From Nocardiopsis eucommiae (GTDB taxonomy: Bacteria; Actinomycetota; Actinomycetes; Streptosporangiales; Streptosporangiaceae): 64,000 nt of DNA. Each line of letters starts with the position of its first letter. Position 1 is the first letter of the stretch. Positions 58,395-64,000 of this stretch are shown here, one piece after another. Below the pieces are notes generated by a model. The model saw only the letters and a program-made list of their open reading frames with translations. It did not search any database and was not told where the DNA came from. Both the position numbers and the translations under genes were made by a program. Location of the stretch: positions 2,046,001 to 2,110,000 of the forward strand of contig CP074402.1 of the NCBI GenBank assembly GCA_018388625.1, given 5' to 3'.

Positions 58395-59998
58395 CCCGCG
58401 GGGTCGCCACGGCGGCGGCGCTCATCGCGGTGGTCACCGTGGGCGCCCGCCTGGCCGGGTTCGGCCGCACCGTCGTCTTCTCCCAGACCGTGGGCGACAC
58501 CTGCCTGGGCACCGCCTACGTCACCGCCAACCAGCTCCCCGCCGTGCTGTTCGAGATCGTCATCGGCGGCGCCCTGACCGCCATGGTCGTCCCCGTCCTG
58601 GCCGCCTCGGTGCGGCGAGGCGACCACGAGCAGGTCCGCCACACCGCCTCGGCGCTGGTCACCTGGGTGCTGCTGCTCTCCCTGCCGTTGGCCGCGCTGC
58701 TGGCGCTCGTCTCGGTTCCGGCGATGACCCTGCTGCTGGGGGCGGGGGTCGGCTGCGACCACGCCGCGCTGGTCGGTCTGGCCGCCCGCATGCTCGTGGT
58801 GTTCGCGCCGCAGATCGTCTTCTACGGGCTCGCCGCGGTGCTCTACGGCGTGCTCCAGTCCCACCGCCGGTTCCTGGCCCCCGCGCTGGCGCCCCTGGTG
58901 TCCAGCCTCGTCGTCATCGCCGCCTACCTGGTGTTCGTGCCCCTGGGCGCCGACCACCGGCAGGACCTCGGCGCCCTGCCGGTCTCCGCCGAACTCGTGC
59001 TCTCCCTGGGCACGACCGCCGGGGTGGTGGCGCTCTTCCTCACGGTGCTCGGCCCCGGCTGGGGGCTCGGGCTGCGGCTGCGCCCCGCGTGACCTTCCCT
59101 CCCGGCGTGGGCGCGCGGGTGCGCGCCCTGGCCCTGGCCTCCCTGCTGCCGCTGGTGGCCATGCAGGTGAGCCTGCTGCTGTCGGTCGCCCTCGCCAACT
59201 GGGGCGGGGAGCGGGCGCCTCCGTGCTCTACAGCTATGCCTGGGCACTGTTCACCCTGCCCTACGGGGTGATCGCCGTTCCCATCGCGACCAGTGCCTTC
59301 ACCGCGCTGGCGGTGGCCGACGCCGAGGGGGACCGGGCCGGGTTCGACCGTCTGCTGTCGGGGAGCGCGCGGGCCTGCGTGGTGATCACCGCGGGGGTGG
59401 GGACGGCCCTGGCGGCGGCGGCCGGACCGCTGGCGGAGGTCTTCGCGCAGGTGGAACCGGCACCGCTGGAACGGGCCCTGCTGACCTACGCCCCGGGGGT
59501 GGTGGGTTTCGGTCTGGTGGCGCTGCTCAGCCGGGCGCTGTACGCGTCCCACCACGGGCGCTCCGCCGCCACCGCGCAGATCGTGGGATGGCTGGTGGTG
59601 ATGGCGTGCGCAGTGGGGCTGGTGTGGTCGCTGCCACCGGGATGGTCCATCGCCGGGCTGGGCGCGGCGAGCACCACGGGACTCAGCCTGGCCGCCGCCC
59701 TGTTGTGCGCGGGGGTCGCGCGGGTCCACGGGGGCGGCGCGCTGTCCGGGCTGGGCCGATCCCTGTGGGCGGCGCTGGTCGCCGGCTGCGCGGGGTGGCT
59801 GGCCGGGCGGGGGTGGCCACGGAGCTGGTCCGGGTCCTGGGAGACGGGATCGGCTGGACGGTGCTCGTCGCCGTCGCGGCGGGGTGCGCGGCGATGGTGG
59901 TCTTCGGCGGGGCGGCGGTCCTGGTGGACCGCTCCGCGCTGCGCACGGTCGTGGACCGTGCTCGGAACATGCGTCAACGAGGGAGGGAGTCACGGTGA
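58391..59998 (+). CDS. murJ: MurJ/MviN-family lipid flippase (three frame breaks)
   Basis: A MOP-superfamily transporter, about 536 residues and 13-14 membrane segments. Start GTG 58391 gives MTRGVATAAALIAVVTVGARLAGFGRT, then the MurJ-type FETAN-like segment VTANQLPAVLFEIVIGGAL. Later pieces VSLLLSVALANW, LYSYAWALFTLPYGVIAVPIATSAF and VGFGLVALLSRALYA match the family. Bases are missing near 59085 (CGCCCCGCGTGACC), 59210 (GGCGGGGAGCGG) and 59810 (GGGCGGGGGTGG). It presumably flips a lipid-linked envelope precursor, in an operon with an MraY-like protein and a glycosyltransferase. Confidence 0.82.
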
Positions 59999-61075
59999 AC
60001 GGCAGGATCGCGTTGGTCGTGGGGACGGTCAGCGGCGGGGTGGGACGCCACGTGCGCTCACTGGGTGAGGGCTGGTGGGCCGGGGGTTCCGGGTGGCGGT
60101 GGTCGGACCGCCCTCCGCCGACCGGGAGTTCGGGTTCTCGTCACTGGGCATGCGCTTCTCCCCGGTGCCGATCGGGCCCTCGCCCGCGCCGGGCGACCCC
60201 GGGGTGGTGCTGCGGTTGAACGCGCTGCTGCGCGGGGCGGACGTGGTGCACGCGCACGGACTGCGGGCCGGGGCCCTGTGCGCCCTGGCGGGGGCCCGGC
60301 CGCTGGTGGTCACCGCGCACAACGCCCCGCCCGTGGTCGGCGGGGTCCTGGGCGCGGTCTACCCGGTGCTGGAGCGGATCGTGGCCCATCGCGCGCAGGT
60401 GGTCCTGGGGGTCTCCGGTGACCTCGTGCGCAGACTCGCGGCGGCGGGGGCGAAGGACGCCCGGATGGCGGTGGTGGCCGCCCCGGAGACGGGCAGGCCG
60501 CTGAGGGGGCGGTCGGAGACACGGGCCGACCTGGCGGTGGAGCCCGACCGTCCGCTGCTGCTGACGGTGGCCCGGCTCGCGGAACAGAAGGGACTGGACA
60601 CCCTGCTGGCGGCGGCGCCGGCGATCGCGGACCGGACACCCGAACCCGTGGTGGCCATCGCCGGGGACGGCCCGCTGTGGGGTGAGCTGCACGACGCCGC
60701 CGCCGGGATGAGGGGGACGTGCGCATGCTCGGGCACCGCTCCGACGTGGCGGACCTGCTGGCGGCGGCGGACGTGTTCTGCCTCACGAGCCAGTGGGAGG
60801 GGCCCTCGCTGGTCATCATGGAGGCGCTGCGGGCCGGTCTGCCGGTGGTCTCCACCCGTGTGGGCGGCATCCCCGACCTCTACTCGGGGACGGTCCTGAT
60901 GGTGCCGCCCGGCGACCCGGCCGCCTTCGCGTCGGCGGTCGGTCGGGTCCTGGACGACCCCGACCTCGCCGCCGACCTGCGGACCCGTTCCCGGGAGGCC
61001 GCCCGCAGGCTGCCCTCGGAGGAGGACGCGGTGGAGGCGGCGTGCTCGGTGTACAAGTCGGTGGCGCGCTGGTGA
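59995..61075 (+). CDS. GT4-family glycosyltransferase (two frame breaks)
   Basis: A GT-B fold glycosyltransferase of about 360 residues. The N-terminal half has VVGTVSGGVGRHVRSLGEG and ADVVHAHGLRAGALCALAGA; the C-terminal nucleotide-sugar domain has LLTVARLAEQKGLDTLLAAA and the family signature SQWEGPSLVIMEALRAGLPVV. GTG 59995 overlaps the murJ-like stop by GTGA. Bases are missing near 60067 (GAGGGCTGGTGG) and 60712 (ATGAGGGGGACG). It ends the envelope operon; the product and acceptor are unknown, but a lipid-linked glycan flipped by the neighbouring MurJ-like protein is a reasonable guess. Confidence 0.83.
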
Positions 61076-61172
61076 GCGTGGCGGTCCGCCCCATCCGGGC
61101 CGTGGGCCGGACACGCCGCGCCCGGGCCCGGACGGTCGCGGCGCGGCATGTCCGACGGGTGTGAAAGACGTG

Positions 61173-61219
61173 TCTCCGGGGAGGGGTGCGTACCGCCGCG
61201 TGGGTGACTTCCCCGGAGA
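61173..61219 (+). terminator. Hairpin after the glycosyltransferase gene
   Basis: TCTCCGGGGA (61173-61182) and TCCCCGGAGA (61210-61219) form a perfect 10-base inverted repeat around a 27-base loop, about 100 bases after the stop. It may be a terminator or an operator; the long loop argues for caution. Confidence 0.45.
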
Positions 61220-61305
61220 GGATTTCGATGCCATGCTGAGTACCGGCTCGGATGGCGTAACCTGTTCTGGTGCGCTCTACGCGCCTGCGTCACCTGCTTC
61301 ACCAC

Positions 61306-61410
61306 GTGAGGGAGTATCCCTGTCGCGGCGGTGCCGTCATCACGGAGTACAACGGCGTGCTCCCGGTTCCGTCGGTTCACGTCCTCGGACGTGAGCGGGA
61401 GAGACCTCCG
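61306..61410 (+). ncRNA. Candidate yybP-ykoY (manganese) riboswitch upstream of terC
   Basis: The leader of the TerC gene has GAGGGAGTATCCCT (61308-61321) and, 76 bases later, GGGAGAGACCTCC (61397-61409), with the hairpin GCCGTCATCACGG and a CTCCCGG between. Both boundary motifs match the GGGGAGUA and G(C/A)GAGACCU conserved ends of the yybP-ykoY family, which binds manganese and is often placed before terC genes. The call rests on motif and context only; no covariance model was run. Confidence 0.6.
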
Positions 61411-61466
61411 GTTATCTGCTGTGCGTGCAAACTGCTCGCGCGCACCGACCGGAGGAGAATCCGTCA

Positions 61467-62489
61467 GTGAACGTTCCTTTGTGGGTCTGGGCCGCCACCA
61501 TCGCGGCCATGGTGCTGATCCTCGCCCTGGACCTGGTGATCGTCGACCACCCGTGGAGCAAGACCAAGGGTCCCAAGGAGTTCGGGATCAAGCAGGCCTC
61601 CTGGTGGGCCGTCTTCTACATCGGCATCGCCATCGTGTTCGGCTTCGGGGTCATGTACTTCGGCAGCCCGACGTCGGGCGCCGAGTACTTCGCCGGGTTC
61701 GTCACCGAGAAGAGCCTGAGCATCGACAACCTCTTCGTGTTCTACCTTCTGATGACCGCGTTCGCGGTCCCGAAGAAGTACCAGCACGAGGTCCTGCTCG
61801 TCGGCATCGTCATCGCGATCGTCATGCGCGGCTTCTTCATCGTGCTGGGCGCGCAGGTCATCAACGCCTGGAGCGAGGTCTTCTACCTCTTCGGCGTCTT
61901 CCTCATCTACACCGGTTACAAGATCGTCCGTGACCACGTGAAGGGCGACGAGGAGGACAAGGACTTCACGCAGACGCCCGTCGTGCGCCTGGTGAAGCGC
62001 TTCTGGCCGGTGACCAAGGACTACCACGGCGCCAAGCTGACCGTGAAGCTCGACGGCCGCCGCCACGTGACCCCGATGCTGCTGGTGATCGTCGCGATCG
62101 GCGTCATCGACCTCGTCTTCGCCGTCGACTCCATCCCGGCCATCTTCGGCCTGACGCAGGACGCCTACATCGTCTTCACCGCCAACGCCTTCGCCCTCAT
62201 GGGCCTGCGCCAGCTGTACTTCCTGCTGGCCGGACTGATGGACCGCCTGGCCTACATCAGCTGGGGCCTGTCCGCGATCATGGTGTTCATCGGCGTGAAG
62301 ATGATCCTGCACGCGCTCCACGAGAACGGCGTGCACGTCATCGACATCGGCATCGGCACCTCGCTCACCGTGATCCTGGGCATCATGACCATCACCATCG
62401 TCGGCAGTCTGATCAAGTCCGGCGTCGACCAGCGCCGCGAGGCCGAGGTCGAGGGCAAGGACGAGGACGCCACGGCCGACCGCTCCTGA
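61467..62489 (+). CDS. TerC-family membrane protein
   Basis: A 340-residue TerC protein with about nine membrane segments (WAATIAAMVLILALDLVIV, ASWWAVFYIGIAIVFGFGVM and so on). The conserved acidic pairs are in KSLSIDNLFVFYLLM and IDLVFAVDSIPAIFG. GTG 61467 has GGAGGAG at 61451-61457. Family members are linked to manganese export or insertion of metal into exported proteins, and to tellurite resistance; the riboswitch candidate upstream supports a manganese role. A terminator with TTTT follows. Frame intact. Confidence 0.92.
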   Translation: MNVPLWVWAATIAAMVLILALDLVIVDHPWSKTKGPKEFGIKQASWWAVFYIGIAIVFGFGVMYFGSPTSGAEYFAGFVTEKSLSIDNLFVFYLLMTAFAVPKKYQHEVLLVGIVIAIVMRGFFIVLGAQVINAWSEVFYLFGVFLIYTGYKIVRDHVKGDEEDKDFTQTPVVRLVKRFWPVTKDYHGAKLTVKLDGRRHVTPMLLVIVAIGVIDLVFAVDSIPAIFGLTQDAYIVFTANAFALMGLRQLYFLLAGLMDRLAYISWGLSAIMVFIGVKMILHALHENGVHVIDIGIGTSLTVILGIMTITIVGSLIKSGVDQRREAEVEGKDEDATADRS

Positions 62490-62556
62490 CCCCGAACCGC
62501 CCCGTTCCCGGACGTTTCCGGAGTCCGCTCCGGGCAACCGCGGAAACCCACCTCGT

Positions 62557-62572
62557 TCGAACGGTTGTTCGT
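62557..62572. promoter_or_regulatory. SOS (LexA) box upstream of uvrA
   Basis: TCGAACGGTTGTTCGT holds the actinobacterial LexA core CGAAC-N4-GTTCG exactly. TATAGT (62574-62579) directly downstream would serve as a -10 element, so the box overlaps the promoter. uvrA starts 265 bases on. Confidence 0.75.
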
Positions 62573-62578
62573 TTATAG

Positions 62579-62620
62579 TGGTGGTGTCCCGACGCACACG
62601 CGTCGGGGCACCACCATTTT
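62579..62620 (+). terminator. Terminator between terC and uvrA
   Basis: A 17-base stem with one wobble pair: TGGTGGTGTCCCGACGC (62579-62595) with its partner at 62600-62616, ACAC loop and TTTT at 62617-62620. It lies just downstream of the SOS box and its candidate -10, so it may end terC transcription or attenuate the SOS-controlled transcript. Bases 62621-62836 hold no other recognised feature. Confidence 0.75.
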
Positions 62621-62836
62621 CGCGTGGCGGAAGAAACCGCCCCGGGTGATCGTTACTGTGGTCGGGCGGGGTGTCGCGTCACCATTCCCCGACATCCCCT
62701 GAGCGGCCCGGTTCCGGAGCCGCGGCGGCCCCGCGGGGTCCGCGACCGCCTCAACGCGAAGCCATACACGGGTCCACCGACGTCACTTCGACGTGGTCCG
62801 CGTCCTGTGCGTCAGAGCCGAAGGATGTCTCACTCG

Positions 62837-64000
62837 ATGGTCGAACAACTCGTGGTCCGTGGAGCACGGGAGCACAACCTCAAGGACGTGTCGCTGGACC
62901 TGCCGCGCGACTCCATGATCGTGTTCACCGGCCTGTCCGGTTCGGGCAAGTCCTCGCTCGCCTTCGACACGATCTTCGCCGAGGGCCAGCGCCGCTACGT
63001 CGAGTCCCTCTCCGCGTACGCCCGCCAGTTCCTGGGTCAGATGGACAAGCCCGACGTCGACTTCATCGAGGGGCTGTCCCCGGCGGTCTCGATCGACCAG
63101 AAGTCGACCAGCCGCAACCCGCGGTCCACGGTGGGCACCATCACCGAGGTCTACGACTACCTGCGCCTGCTCTGGGCCCGCGTGGGCGTTCCGCACTGTC
63201 CGGAGTGCCACCGCGAGATCGCCCGGCAGACGCCGCAGCAGATCGTCGACCGGGTCATGGAGATGTCCGAGGGCACCCGCTTCCAGGTGCTCGCCCCGGT
63301 CGTGCGCGGCCGCAAGGGCGAGTACGTCGAACTCTTCAAGGACCTCCAGTCCAAGGGCTACACGCGCGCCGTCGTCGACGGCCAGGCGGTCCGGTTGGAC
63401 GAGGCGCCCAAGCTCGGCCGCTACGACAAGCACGACATCGCCGTGGTCGTGGACCGCCTCGCCGTCAAGCCCGGCGCGAACGGGCGGCTCACCGACTCGG
63501 TGGAGACCGCGCTCAAGCTGGCCGGCGGCACCATCGTCCTGGACTTCGTGGACCTGGAGAGCGACGACCCCGAGCGGGAGAAGGTCTTCTCCGAGCACCT
63601 CTACTGCCCCTACGACGACCTCTCCTTCGAGCAGCTCGAACCGCGCTCCTTCTCCTTCAACGCGCCCTACGGCGCCTGCCCCGACTGCTCCGGCCTGGGC
63701 ACCCGCATGGAGGTCGACGCGGACCTGCTGGTCCCCGACCCGGAGAAGACCCTGGCCGAGGGGGCCATCGCGCCCTGGTCGGGCGGGCCCAACGGCGGCT
63801 ACTGGGAACGCATCCTCAAGGCGCTGGGCGAGGCCGTGGGGTTCGACACCGACACCTCCTGGGAGCGGCTGCCGCGCCGCGCGCGCAAGGCGATCCTGGA
63901 GGGCCACGACACCCAGGTCCACGTCAGCTACCGGAACCGGTACGGGCGCAACCGCTCCTACTACACGGAGTTCGAGGGCGTGATCCCCTGGGTGAAGCGC
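62837..64000 (+). CDS. uvrA: UvrABC excinuclease subunit A, N-terminal part
   Basis: The first 388 codons of UvrA, the damage-recognition ATPase of nucleotide excision repair, running off the right edge. Start ATG 62837 ([16 protein letters not shown]) fits the family; ATG 62825 is a four-residue longer option. Walker A is [14 protein letters not shown] near residue 33, followed by [15 protein letters not shown], the first zinc-type cysteines in CPECHREI and the second pair in ACPDCSGLG. No stop or frame break in the visible 1164 bases, and GGGCGAG is intact at 63827. An SOS box lies upstream. Confidence 0.95.
   Translation, partial: MVEQLVVRGAREHNLKDVSLDLPRDSMIVFTGLSGSGKSSLAFDTIFAEGQRRYVESLSAYARQFLGQMDKPDVDFIEGLSPAVSIDQKSTSRNPRSTVGTITEVYDYLRLLWARVGVPHCPECHREIARQTPQQIVDRVMEMSEGTRFQVLAPVVRGRKGEYVELFKDLQSKGYTRAVVDGQAVRLDEAPKLGRYDKHDIAVVVDRLAVKPGANGRLTDSVETALKLAGGTIVLDFVDLESDDPEREKVFSEHLYCPYDDLSFEQLEPRSFSFNAPYGACPDCSGLGTRMEVDADLLVPDPEKTLAEGAIAPWSGGPNGGYWERILKALGEAVGFDTDTSWERLPRRARKAILEGHDTQVHVSYRNRYGRNRSYYTEFEGVIPWVKR

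Overview
The window is high-GC actinobacterial chromosome, most like Nocardiopsis or a related Streptosporangiales genus. This rests on the rpmI-rplT-methyltransferase-kinase-pheST order, the argCJBDFRH cluster, two conservon-type blocks built on nitrate/nitrite-sensing kinases, the SteA/SteB pair, actinobacterial rRNA leader and promoter motifs, and GTG/TTG starts with GTGA/ATGA gene overlaps. No taxonomic search was run, so the genus is an inference.

Layout. 1-7233: translation genes (end of rpmI, rplT, a SpoU/TrmH rRNA methyltransferase, a PAS histidine kinase, pheS-pheT). 7654-11297: class III aminotransferase, MarR regulator and DAO-type FAD oxidoreductase, probably an amine or amino-acid catabolic unit. 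11373-18451: arginine operon argC-(degenerate argJ)-B-D-F-R-H behind a candidate ARG box. 18649-20237: His-rich methyltransferase and XRE-cupin regulator. 20525-28921: a full conservon (kinase, Roadblock, DUF742, GTPase), a CbiX-like protein, then a second kinase plus DUF742 alone. 28996-34908: L-2-hydroxyglutarate oxidase-like gene, a secreted unknown, membrane-anchored HNH nuclease, TetR/hydrolase pair and tyrS. 35122-40876: rRNA operon with three promoters, 16S-23S-5S and no spacer tRNA. 41152-50171: RGG/TPR protein, Nudix, acetyltransferase, metallo-beta-lactamase, SSB-like protein, HAD phosphatase, AAC(3)-type acetyltransferase, a three-repeat type I-E CRISPR remnant without cas genes, lipoprotein, DUF1015 and SCP2 proteins. 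50359-61075: phasin-like protein, tlyA, NAD kinase, recN and an overlapping envelope operon (SteA, SteB, MraY-like, MurJ, glycosyltransferase). 61306-64000: a candidate manganese riboswitch before terC, an SOS box and the start of uvrA.

How the genes work together. The arg genes cover the acetylated pathway to ornithine, citrulline formation, argininosuccinate cleavage and their own repressor; argG is absent and the ArgJ-like protein lacks its catalytic features. The last five genes of the recN region overlap by four bases and join division (SteA/SteB) to lipid-linked envelope chemistry (MraY-like, MurJ-like, glycosyltransferase).

Sequence quality. About half of the protein genes, including essential pheT and tyrS, are broken by about 35 reading-frame shifts. 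Nearly all equal loss of one base, typically the C of a GGGCGAG/GGCGG-like tract or its complement. I read these as systematic sequence errors and annotate each such gene as one CDS across the break.
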